IMG/VR virus record: IMGVR_UViG_3300009545_000045
Span: 1-36,473 of that record
Length of the DNA stretch: 36,473 nt
Strand: one strand, 5' to 3'
Origin: a virus
Part shown: positions 24,309 through 29,794 of the stretch, one piece after another
Layout of the letters: each line of letters starts with the position of its first letter
How positions within the stretch are numbered: the first letter of the stretch is position 1
Program-made: the position numbers and the translations under genes
Notes under the pieces: generated by a model
Seen by the model: only the letters and a program-made list of their open reading frames with translations
The model's database searches: none
Told to the model about the DNA's origin: nothing

Positions 24309-24581
24309 CTACTCTCCGGGCCGGAACATGTCTTGCGGCGGCATACTCGCCTGCCGGATAATCGCCGAGCGCGGCTTGAGCGCGTCGACGTCGCCGATCA
24401 TGTACTGCTCGATACGCCCTGCATCGGCAATCAGCTGATTGGCTTCACAGCGGCCGTTGAGCTTCGCAAGCTCCAGTGCCTTGTCGAGCGCCACGATGCG
24501 CGCATTGATCACCTGCTGCTCGCGGGCTGCATTGAGCATCTCCGCCGATGGTGCCTTCTGGTAGTTCTGATTTGCCGCCAT
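24309..24581 (-). CDS. Small helical protein (90 aa)
   Basis: MAANQNYQKAPSAEMLNAAR starts a mostly helical protein with one Cys (NGRCEANQLIADAGRIEQY) and a short Pro-rich end (SMPPQDMFRPGE). The ATG at 24581 is preceded by AGGAGACTAC. It is placed between the HTH gene and the tandem repeat at 24593-24648, in a run of small minus-strand genes. No family is recognised. Confidence 0.65.
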   Translation of the reverse strand: MAANQNYQKAPSAEMLNAAREQQVINARIVALDKALELAKLNGRCEANQLIADAGRIEQYMIGDVDALKPRSAIIRQASMPPQDMFRPGE

Positions 24582-24592
24582 GTAGTCTCCTA

Positions 24593-24648
24593 TTAGTTAG
24601 GCCACGTTAGTTAGGCCACGTTAGTTAGGCCACGTTAGTTAGGCCACG
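24593..24648 (-). repeat. Four tandem copies of a 14-base unit at a gene end
   Basis: The unit TTAGTTAGGCCACG is repeated exactly four times between the stop of the 109-residue gene and the ribosome binding site of the 90-residue gene. On the minus strand each unit reads CGTGGCCTAACTAA and includes the last codons and the stop of the upstream gene. 14 is not a multiple of 3, so all frames meet stops. Slippage during replication is a likely origin. No obvious dyad is seen in the unit. Confidence 0.95.
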
Positions 24649-24968
24649 TTGGGTCCGTCTTCGTCGTCCAGTGCACCCCCGTTGCACATATCGTGCAGCG
24701 CGAGCTCCATCAGCCCTACTTGCGTGATGAAGTCGATGTTGCAGCGTTTGGACACAACATGGAACGCACTGCTGCTCCCCTTGTGGTACAGCAGGAGTAC
24801 GGCACGCTCTGCTTTCTCGTCACCGTTCTCGATGCCGTCCGCCCACGCGCGCAGGAACTCAACCACCAACTTGCTCGCTGCCTCGCCTTGGACTTCGACG
24901 GTGCTGTTCACGACTTCCAGGCGTACGATGTTGTCGCGTGGCTTGATATTGTTTCCGTCACTGGACAT
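24639..24968 (-). CDS. Small alpha/beta protein (109 aa)
   Basis: The ATG at 24968 lies inside the end of the previous gene and has AAGGAG 10 bases upstream. The product (IKPRDNIVRLEVVNSTVEVQ near residues 8-27, then helical ASKLVVEFLRAWADGIENGD) is a mix of strand and helix, ending in acidic residues. The stop codon is the start of the tandem 14-base repeat array. No family is recognised. Function unknown. Confidence 0.65.
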   Translation of the reverse strand: MSSDGNNIKPRDNIVRLEVVNSTVEVQGEAASKLVVEFLRAWADGIENGDEKAERAVLLLYHKGSSSAFHVVSKRCNIDFITQVGLMELALHDMCNGGALDDEDGPNVA

Positions 24969-25239
24969 TGAGGATGTGCTCCTTCACCTGCTCGCACAGC
25001 GCAGCTGCGCGCTGCACGTCTCCATCTTTCATGTTGTCGATGGCTTCGAGCACCATGCGGCACTGCTCGATCTCGAACTCGACACGCTTGTACAGCGCTA
25101 CGGTAATGTCTTCGCCGTGTCGGAAGTAGTGCATGCCTGAGCGCATCTGCATCAACGCGGCTTCGTGCGCGCCGATGAGCTCGTGGATGGTGCGCCTCGC
25201 GCTGTCTTTGGCGGACAAAGTAACCAGGGAGAGCGGCAT
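24958..25239 (-). CDS. Helical small protein (93 aa)
   Basis: The ATG at 25239 gives MPLSLVTLSAKDSARRTIHE and then an all-helical protein with two Cys (EQCRMVLEAIDNMKDGDVQR; AALCEQVKEHILNVQ). The ribosome binding site is weak (GAGA). Frames that extend further upstream run through the hairpin at 25272-25302 and were rejected. It overlaps the next gene by 11 bases. No family is recognised. Confidence 0.6.
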   Translation of the reverse strand: MPLSLVTLSAKDSARRTIHELIGAHEAALMQMRSGMHYFRHGEDITVALYKRVEFEIEQCRMVLEAIDNMKDGDVQRAAALCEQVKEHILNVQ

Positions 25240-25271
25240 GCGTTTCTCGGGGGTGCACCCACCAAATAGGC

Positions 25272-25302
25272 CGCCCCCTTCCTTTATGCAAGGAAGGGGG
25301 CG
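25272..25302 (-). terminator. Long perfect hairpin between small genes
   Basis: Two 13-base arms (CGCCCCCTTCCTT and AAGGAAGGGGGCG) are separated by a 5-base loop. On the minus strand the stem is followed by GCCTATTTGG, a poor T-run; the other strand has AAGTATCACTTTATT. It lies 37 bases after the stop of the 166-residue gene. It is probably a terminator or an mRNA end-stabiliser, possibly working on both strands. The weak T-tract leaves the direction of any termination uncertain. Confidence 0.65.
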
Positions 25303-25306
25303 AAGT

Positions 25307-25322
25307 ATCACTTTATTGTGAT
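25307..25322. promoter_or_regulatory. Operator-like palindrome
   Basis: ATCAC-TTTATT-GTGAT is a perfect 5-base-arm dyad with a 6-base AT-rich centre, next to the hairpin at 25272-25302 and upstream (on the minus strand) of the 93-residue gene. The 16-base size suits a dimeric repressor. No repressor or promoter partner is identified, so this is a sequence observation with an inferred role. Confidence 0.35.
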
Positions 25323-25339
25323 TGGTAGTATGTTGGGGC

Positions 25340-25840
25340 TCACGCGCCGGACTTGAAGCTCTCCGGGCTGATAGTGGTCGCGCCACTGCTCTCAGGCTTC
25401 GGCTCGGGCGCATCGCTGGGCTTCGGCTCGCTCGTGGCATTCGACGGGGCGCCGCTGGGAGCGGTCTCCGGCACGGGGGTGCCGGTGGCTGCGAGGAACG
25501 CGCTGTGCATACTCGCCGTGGCCCGTGCGACGTCCTGCGCCAGCTTTTCGATCTCGTCCTCGTTGACGCCGCCTTGGTGCTGGCTGTTCTCCTGGAGCTT
25601 CTGCACAACGGCGGTCAGGTCCGCGGTGCCCTCGGCGATCAGGTCTGCAATGTTCTTCTTCAGGTCGTCCAATGCGCTCATGATGGTCCTCGTCTGGTCT
25701 GAGAGTGCGTGTTTGAGCTCGTGCTCGGTTCGGCGAAGCTGGTGAAACAGCGTCTGCTGCTGCTCCAGCATCTCGGTGACAGCATGCCCGAACGCCCGGT
25801 GCAAATCGAGTTCTTCTTTGCTAATGCGGGTGTCGGTCAT
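25340..25840 (-). CDS. Coiled-coil protein with disordered acidic end (166 aa)
   Basis: Residues 1-110 are one long run of charged helix (LDLHRAFGHAVTEMLEQQQT; TRTIMSALDDLKKNIADLIA) and the last 55 are Pro/Ser/Thr/Ala/Glu-rich and disordered (SGAPSNATSEPKPSDAPEPK). The ATG at 25840 has GGAAGGG upstream and follows the 48-residue gene by 15 bases. It could be an early regulator or a minor structural protein. No family is recognised. Confidence 0.6.
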   Translation of the reverse strand: MTDTRISKEELDLHRAFGHAVTEMLEQQQTLFHQLRRTEHELKHALSDQTRTIMSALDDLKKNIADLIAEGTADLTAVVQKLQENSQHQGGVNEDEIEKLAQDVARATASMHSAFLAATGTPVPETAPSGAPSNATSEPKPSDAPEPKPESSGATTISPESFKSGA

Positions 25841-25855
25841 ATGTTACCCTTCCGT

Positions 25856-26002
25856 TCAACCCTTCACGCGCTTGAGCGCTGGGTTTTTCCGCTTCGCCTC
25901 GGGCGACGCGTTACGGCTGGACTTTGCGAGGATCGCGCCGGCCGACTTTTTGGACACGCCCTGCTTCTTCGCAATCTTGGCCTGCACCGTTTTGAAGCTC
26001 AT
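25856..26002 (-). CDS. Small conserved basic phage protein (48 aa)
   Basis: The ATG at 26002 has CCGGAG upstream, and the 48-residue product reads MSFKTVQAKIAKKQGVSKKS, then AGAILAKSSRNASPEAKRKN, ending PALKRVKG. This layout (S-F-K-x-V-Q-x-x-I-A-x-K-x-G-x-S-x-x-S-A-G-A-I-L-A) is one I remember as a small conserved protein in many phages, function unknown. It is strongly basic, so nucleic-acid binding is likely. It is too short to appear in a plain 60-residue scan. It sits between the 136-residue and 166-residue genes on the minus strand. Confidence 0.75.
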   Translation of the reverse strand: MSFKTVQAKIAKKQGVSKKSAGAILAKSSRNASPEAKRKNPALKRVKG

Positions 26003-26023
26003 CTGATGCTCCGGGTCACGCCC

Positions 26024-26434
26024 CTACTGGTTGAGGGGGGTCCGCTTGATGTCGGCCTCGGCCACGCCGATGTTGAGCTGCCGCATGTCCTCCGCGGACA
26101 GCACCTGCCCGAACACCACCGTGGGTGCCTCGTTGAGGTTCCGCGGATCGAGCTGGACCTTCGGCACGCCATCCTGGGTTTCGGTAAAATAGACCGCCAC
26201 GTTGACGTGCTGTGCGCCGGCCCCATCGACAACCACCTCACACCGATACCCGTAGAAGCGCACGTTCGGATTTTCAGCATTGGCCTCGCGGCACGCGAGG
26301 CGCAGCGCATCCTCCACATCCCCGTTGCCGCCGACCCACCCGTAGGTCTTGGTCAGCGCCAGCTTCTGGCCCATCGGACCATACCACTCCTCGTGGGCAT
26401 CCACGACTTGGCTGTTGGGGCCTTGGCTGTTCAT
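26024..26434 (-). CDS. Beta-rich small protein (136 aa)
   Basis: The ATG at 26434 is coupled to the previous stop (ATGA). The product MNSQGPNSQVVDAHEEWYGP, then MGQKLALTKTYGWVGGNGDV, is a small mixed protein with strands (FYGYRCEVVVDGAGAQHVNV) and an acidic C-terminus. A frame open to 27199 is an accidental extension through the 26.7-27.4 kb non-coding region. No family is recognised. Confidence 0.65.
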   Translation of the reverse strand: MNSQGPNSQVVDAHEEWYGPMGQKLALTKTYGWVGGNGDVEDALRLACREANAENPNVRFYGYRCEVVVDGAGAQHVNVAVYFTETQDGVPKVQLDPRNLNEAPTVVFGQVLSAEDMRQLNIGVAEADIKRTPLNQ

Positions 26435-26697
26435 GTGTTGGGGGGCCTTCCTTGAGCCTTGCTTTGCGCCTTGCTTTGCGCCTTGCTTTGCGCCTTGCTT
26501 TGCGCCTTGCGGATGTCGGCAGCGAGCTTGATCTGCACGTCGCGTGCGGCGGCGGCCATGCGCTCGAAGTACTCGGTGGCGTCGCCTTCCCAGCCGAACG
26601 CTCTGGCCACCCAAATCTTCACTGTGGGCTGGATGTAGTACATCACGGCCCCACCGGCGATCAGTCCTACTGCGGTGGCTGTTACGTAGCCGAGCAT
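26431..26697 (-). CDS. Small membrane protein with a KAQS repeat tail (88 aa)
   Basis: The N-terminus is a membrane helix (LGYVTATAVGLIAGGAVMYY, residues 2-21), followed by an amphipathic helix (EYFERMAAAARDVQIKLAAD) and a C-terminus with four copies of K-A-Q-S (repeat 26452-26508). The ATG at 26697 has GAGGG upstream. It is the first gene of the minus-strand run that leads toward terL, and its 5' side faces the palindromes at 26728-26783. Function unknown. Confidence 0.65.
   Translation of the reverse strand: MLGYVTATAVGLIAGGAVMYYIQPTVKIWVARAFGWEGDATEYFERMAAAARDVQIKLAADIRKAQSKAQSKAQSKAQSKAQGRPPNT
26452..26508 (-). repeat. 12-base in-frame tandem repeat encoding K-A-Q-S
   Basis: Four exact copies of the 12-base unit (minus strand AAGGCGCAAAGC) plus a partial fifth with one change. 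It is in frame inside the 88-residue membrane protein and gives four K-A-Q-S tetrapeptides. Being a multiple of 3, copy number can change without breaking the frame. Confidence 0.95.
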
Positions 26698-27454
26698 GGG
26701 TGGTTCCCTCGTGGGGGCAGTGGAGAGGCGGTGTTATCCTCGATAGGATAACACCGCGTGTCAAGTGTGGTAAAAATACCACAGTGTTGCTGGGGAACTT
26801 TTTATTTTTGGTGCAGTGCGGGATGAGGAGGGGGGTTGGATTTTTGGTGGTTATATGTTTGCGGGGGCCCCAATAAAGCGGCCGGCCTGGGGGGTGGGGG
26901 GCCTGTCCAGCTACCCTCGGGGTACCCACCCCTCCCCCACCTAGGCTGTAGGGAGCCTGACACGCTCTCCGCCGGAACGAACTCCCCGGACTTGGAGTAG
27001 GGAACGCCCCGAGCATCTTGCTCACGGAGGATGGCCCGACGTCAGGTGGATAGACAGCAGGGGTCTTATATTCTCCCAGCCACCCGACGCCTCTCCGCCC
27101 CAAAGCGGCTGTTACCTTCGCGGTAACCCGACTTTGGCAGGAGTAACCCGTAAAGCTCGCAAGGGCTAGGCCCGGGACAAAGGGACACGGTCTCACCATT
27201 GAACCATCAAATCGTGCAGCGATACTACCGCCGCAACTAACGGGCTAAGCCTTAGCGCTGACCCGCGACATAGCAGGCGCATCGATCGTCAGGCGAAGAG
27301 AACCTCTCAAGGTGCGACCGATAGAGCCCTCAGCAATCAAAGCCAATGCCAAGGTTGATTGCTGTAAGCGCTTCATTGAGCGGACCGTCCTACGGGTTTA
27401 CGGTCGTACCCTTGATGCAAGCGCTTGCACCAATCAATCTTGGGAGACTTAACC
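26698..27454. other. Non-coding control region between the divergent genome halves
   Basis: No convincing gene lies here. Besides the palindromes at 26728-26783, it holds G-rich runs near 26826-26904 (TGGGGGGTGGGGGG and others), a stem GTTACC/GGTAAC (27111-27127), a stem CAGCAATCAA/TTGATTGCTG (27331-27364, 14-base loop), a word AAGCGCTT at 27366-27373, and a 14-base palindrome TGCAAGCGCTTGCA (27416-27429) 25 bases before the next start. This is the spacer between the minus-strand small genes and the plus-strand early genes, so it most likely carries early promoters, operators and possibly a packaging or replication site. I could not assign a promoter with confidence. Confidence 0.6.
26728..26783. 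promoter_or_regulatory. Two operator-like palindromes upstream of the minus-strand small-gene run
   Basis: The first palindrome has 13-base arms GCGGTGTTATCCT and AGGATAACACCGC around CGAT (26728-26757). The second is TGTGGTA-AAAA-TACCACA (26766-26783). Between them, on the minus strand, is TTGACA (26764-26759), a perfect -35 word, but no good -10 is found at 16-18 bases. Neither palindrome is followed by a T-run, so they look like protein-binding sites and not terminators. They lie 31 bases from the start of the 88-residue gene and may control it, or the divergent early promoter. Confidence 0.5.
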
Positions 27455-27769
27455 ATGAAACGGTTTAATCCTCACAAGGTGCGACCGCTTGGGAACTTGC
27501 AGCCGGTTTCGGAAAAACAGAAAAAGTTCTTGCGTAAGGCGCACGGCGTCTCTAAGCCGTTTGCGTCCGACGCAGAGCCGCATCCTGTCGTGAAAGTGCG
27601 AGCGTTCAATGGGCCCATCAAGCCCGATTGGAAGCCCGCACGTCGACGCGGTGCGAACTGCTGCCGGTTGAGTGATGCGAAGCGCGCTGCGATCGTCGTG
27701 GCGCAAGCCGCGCACAATGCGGCACGCGAGGCGTTCTTTGAGGAGCTGGCTGGCATGCGCCGCGAGTGA
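27455..27769 (+). CDS. Small basic protein, first plus-strand early gene (104 aa)
   Basis: The ATG at 27455 has GGGAG at 8-base spacing; a TTG start at 27425 lies inside the palindrome and is less likely. The product MKRFNPHKVRPLGNLQPVSE is rich in Lys, Arg and His in its first 70 residues, with two adjacent Cys (GANCCRLSD), and ends in a helical Ala-rich segment (AKRAAIVVAQAAHNAAREAF). It is likely a nucleic-acid binder. The palindrome TGCAAGCGCTTGCA lies 25 bases upstream and could control it. No family is recognised. Confidence 0.6.
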   Translation: MKRFNPHKVRPLGNLQPVSEKQKKFLRKAHGVSKPFASDAEPHPVVKVRAFNGPIKPDWKPARRRGANCCRLSDAKRAAIVVAQAAHNAAREAFFEELAGMRRE

Positions 27770-27797
27770 AGTGCGGCAGCCAGGGAGTTCCAGGGCT

Positions 27798-28175
27798 CTT
27801 TCTAATTCTTAATTCTAATTCTGTTTTTTTTATATAATTACGTGACGCGAGGCTCTGGTCGTATCTGTCTGGTCGTATCTGTACGAAAGACCATCAGACG
27901 GTCAGGGTCTTTAAATTTCCGAGGTAGAATTAAGAATATCCAAATCCATAATAACATCAAACACTTAGCTCTCGGATATTCTGTATTCGCCCGGAGTACA
28001 CCCAAAGTTCCTGGTCGTATCTGTACGAACGCCTTACTTCTGACACGAAGTTTCCAGGCATTTGACATGAAGTCCGTAATTCTTTCTGGTCGTATCTGTA
28101 CGATCGTCCAGATGTGGACGGTTGACGGGCCGAGGCGTCTGGTCGTATCTGTACGAACGACCAGATACGACCAGA
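27798..28175. repeat. AT-rich tract plus repeated dyads: origin- or operator-like region
   Basis: 27798-27840 is AT-rich (TTCTAATT/TTAATTC repeats and an 8-T run, then TATATAATTA). From 27854 the unit TCTGGTCGTATCTGTACGA occurs at 27868-27886, 28011-28027 (CTGG start), 28085-28103 and 28138-28156, with a truncated copy at 27854-27867 and an inverted half-copy at 28161-28175. Its core TCGTA-TCTG-TACGA is a perfect small dyad. The last copy and the inverted half-copy give CTGGTCGTATCTG and CAGATACGACCAG as perfect 13-base arms. TTCTTAATTC (27806-27815) and GAATTAAGAA (27927-27936) are an additional inverted pair. The mixture resembles iterons beside an AT-rich unwinding element. A cluster of operators is the alternative. 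Confidence 0.7.
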
Positions 28176-28186
28176 AAGGAGCGCCC

Positions 28187-28522
28187 ATGCTGTGCCCAAG
28201 GTGTCATCAGGATACCACAAGCGTCACCTGGACGCGCAAGTTTAGTACACATACGGCTAGAGGACACGCCTGCTCTGGTTGCCGGTGGACGTTCGAGAGC
28301 CATCAGAAGGTAATTGTACCCGGACATAATACAGATGTGGTCGAATACAATCCTACCTTCGACCAGATGCGACCAGGAACTAAGGCGCCGTTGGCTGCCG
28401 TTCCTGCTGCTCGTGAGCTGGTTGACGTCTCCACGCTCGAACCGGACTCGCCCGAGTTCCTCGAAGCTATGGAAGACATAGAGGCCGCAGGCGAGATAGA
28501 CCCGGGGCCGGGCATCGCATAA
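28187..28522 (+). CDS. Zinc-ribbon protein (111 aa), possible regulator
   Basis: MLCPRCHQDTTSVTWTRKFS followed by THTARGHACSGCRWTFESHQ gives a C-x-x-C ... C-x-x-C zinc ribbon at residues 3-6 and 29-32, with the same length and style as the N-terminus of NrdR-type regulators. The rest is Pro/Ala/Glu-rich and acidic. The ATG has AAAGGAG upstream, and that site lies just after the last inverted repeat of the 27854-28175 dyad cluster. This gives a plausible autoregulatory layout. A longer frame opening at 27842 runs through the repeats and was rejected. Confidence 0.65.
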   Translation: MLCPRCHQDTTSVTWTRKFSTHTARGHACSGCRWTFESHQKVIVPGHNTDVVEYNPTFDQMRPGTKAPLAAVPAARELVDVSTLEPDSPEFLEAMEDIEAAGEIDPGPGIA

Positions 28523-28536
28523 CCTTCGGAGGTAAC

Positions 28537-28743
28537 ATGCCGACCACGCAATGGTGGTACTTCCTGGACGACGACAACGGCCCTCGCAACGTCGGACCGT
28601 TCAACTCGCGCGAGACGGCTGCCGTGGCTGCCTTCAATGCGCACCCTGAGCTCAAAACCGTGTTCACAGGCTATGGCCTGGGCGGGGCCTTCTTTGACAT
28701 TATGTGGCCCAGCAACCCGAGCTACGAGGAGAAGTCCCTATGA
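28537..28743 (+). CDS. Small WWYF-type protein (68 aa)
   Basis: MPTTQWWYFLDDDNGPRNVG, then PFNSRETAAVAAFNAHPELK: an N-terminal aromatic strand pair followed by a helix. The ATG has GGAGGTAAC directly upstream. The strand-then-helix layout is similar to the small proteins further right (31440 onward), though no MLLG segment is seen. A nearly identical start region recurs at 29738-29764. Function unknown. Confidence 0.65.
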   Translation: MPTTQWWYFLDDDNGPRNVGPFNSRETAAVAAFNAHPELKTVFTGYGLGGAFFDIMWPSNPSYEEKSL

Positions 28744-28970
28744 GGCACCCCATCTTTAACGCTTCCACGAAGCGCGTCGGCGGCATACGGTTCTTCAAGC
28801 TGGGAAGGATCAATCTTTCTTTCAGCGTGAGCCGCAAGTCCGAGTGGCGTGCCGTCTGTACGTTCGATCGCAGGGTGAAGCGCACTACTCGGCCAGTGGG
28901 TCTCGACCTGGAGGCTGAAATCGCTCCGATCGTCGCGTATGATCTTAGCGCGAGGAGGGACCATGTCTGA
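28740..28970 (+). CDS. Small basic protein (76 aa)
   Basis: The ATG at 28740 overlaps the previous stop (ATGA), with GAGGAG upstream; an upstream frame is not used. The product MRHPIFNASTKRVGGIRFFK is beta-rich and basic (FSVSRKSEWRAVCTFDRRVK), ending in a helical acidic stretch. No family is recognised. Confidence 0.6.
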   Translation: MRHPIFNASTKRVGGIRFFKLGRINLSFSVSRKSEWRAVCTFDRRVKRTTRPVGLDLEAEIAPIVAYDLSARRDHV

Positions 28971-29196
28971 TCAGGAGGTAAGGCTTTTGTTCGTGAAGCG
29001 CCTTGGTCTCAAGGTGGGTGTCGGAGCTAGCTTCGATAGCGCCGTCGTCCTCTTGCGCTTCAAGGACGAGGCCAGCGCGTTGCAGGCGGTCCGCCACAAC
29101 GAGCGCGTCGGAGGATACTCGCGGCTGAGTGATCACCGCGCGTTGTTGCCGATGATCAATCGCGGTGACAAATGGGAGGAGGTGTCGCTGCCATGA
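28963..29196 (+). CDS. Small protein (77 aa)
   Basis: The ATG at 28963 has GAGGAGGGACC upstream and overlaps the previous gene by 8 bases. MSDQEVRLLFVKRLGLKVGV, then GASFDSAVVLLRFKDEASAL, suggests an alpha/beta fold with helix-strand-helix. No family is recognised. It is coupled to the next gene (ATGA). Confidence 0.6.
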   Translation: MSDQEVRLLFVKRLGLKVGVGASFDSAVVLLRFKDEASALQAVRHNERVGGYSRLSDHRALLPMINRGDKWEEVSLP

Positions 29197-29447
29197 GACA
29201 CTATGCGGTGTTCTACCGCCTGGAGCATAACGCCGACGGGACGCCTACCTATGTGGACCCGGGCGGCCGCATGCTGGCGCAGCGGCTGAGCAATGGGCTG
29301 TCGCTGGAGACCATGAAAAGCCACGGCGCAGCCATGTGCCGCTCTCGCTCGTGCGACGGCTTTCGTATCGGGCGCATCCGGCCCAACGCCAACTTGGAAG
29401 ACATGTTCTTCCTGACGGCGGCCGTCATCCCCGTATCTAAGGCGTAG
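29193..29447 (+). CDS. Small protein (84 aa)
   Basis: The ATG at 29193 overlaps the previous stop, with GGAGG upstream. MRHYAVFYRLEHNADGTPTY is a strand-type start, followed by helix (LSNGLSLETMKSHGAAMCRS) and a strand end (ANLEDMFFLTAAVIPVSK). Two Cys are present. Function unknown. The end of the gene is followed by the sequence GCGCACTCACGCGCG, which recurs elsewhere. Confidence 0.6.
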   Translation: MRHYAVFYRLEHNADGTPTYVDPGGRMLAQRLSNGLSLETMKSHGAAMCRSRSCDGFRIGRIRPNANLEDMFFLTAAVIPVSKA

Positions 29448-29794
29448 CGCACTCACGCGCGTAAAACCCAAACCAGAGGAGGCTCAATGCTCCGCCGGCA
29501 AGAGCTGCACCGCAAGTAGCGTGCAGACGCGGCTAGGCCGCGTTGAACGAGGCGTTACTGCACGCCTACAATGCCGACCTACAATGCCGAAGAGGCTTAC
29601 ATAGAGCGACGAAAACCCTAATCCTAAACGGGCGACCGGTGGCGCCTAAACCCATCCACCGGAGAGCTTCCCTTAAGTGGGAGCGGGCGGCAGCGCAAAT
29701 TCACTGCCGTGTATCTGACGGGAACCGTAGAAGCATCTAACCTTCTGAGGTAACATGCCGAGGTGAAACCGTCTCAACATAGAAAGAGCGACCA
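29448..29794 (+). other. Non-coding spacer with mini-ORFs and a duplicated start region
   Basis: No gene larger than 20 codons is convincing. It has GCGCACTCACGCGCG (29447-29461), a 10-codon frame MLRRQELHRK after AGAGGAGG (start 29487), a 13-base tandem repeat CCTACAATGCCGA (29565-29590), and a copy of the start region of the 28537 gene (CCTTCTGAGGTAACATGCCGA) that ends after 3 codons at TGA. A frame at 29543-29740 has only a TTG start and no ribosome binding site. The region looks like a decayed gene or a leader for the 399-residue gene. Confidence 0.5.

Noticed and set aside
24593-24648. CRISPR array
   Set aside because: The units are directly adjacent with no spacers and only 14 bases long, so this is a simple tandem repeat.
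26024-27199. 391-codon minus-strand frame through the control region
   Set aside because: Only the last 136 codons, from the ATG at 26434, look like protein. The rest crosses the palindromes and the tandem repeat in another frame.
27854-28175. T7-like phage RNA polymerase promoters
   Set aside because: The reverse complement of the repeat shares ATACGAC with the T7 consensus, but the rest does not match and the copies are clustered and not spread at gene starts. No RNA polymerase gene is in the window.
27842-28522. 226-codon plus-strand frame starting in the repeat region
   Set aside because: The start of the frame runs through the dyad repeats. The ATG at 28187 with AAAGGAG is the better start.
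29543-29740. 65-codon frame in the spacer before the 399-residue gene
   Set aside because: Only a TTG start without ribosome binding site, and it covers a short tandem repeat. Possibly a decayed gene.
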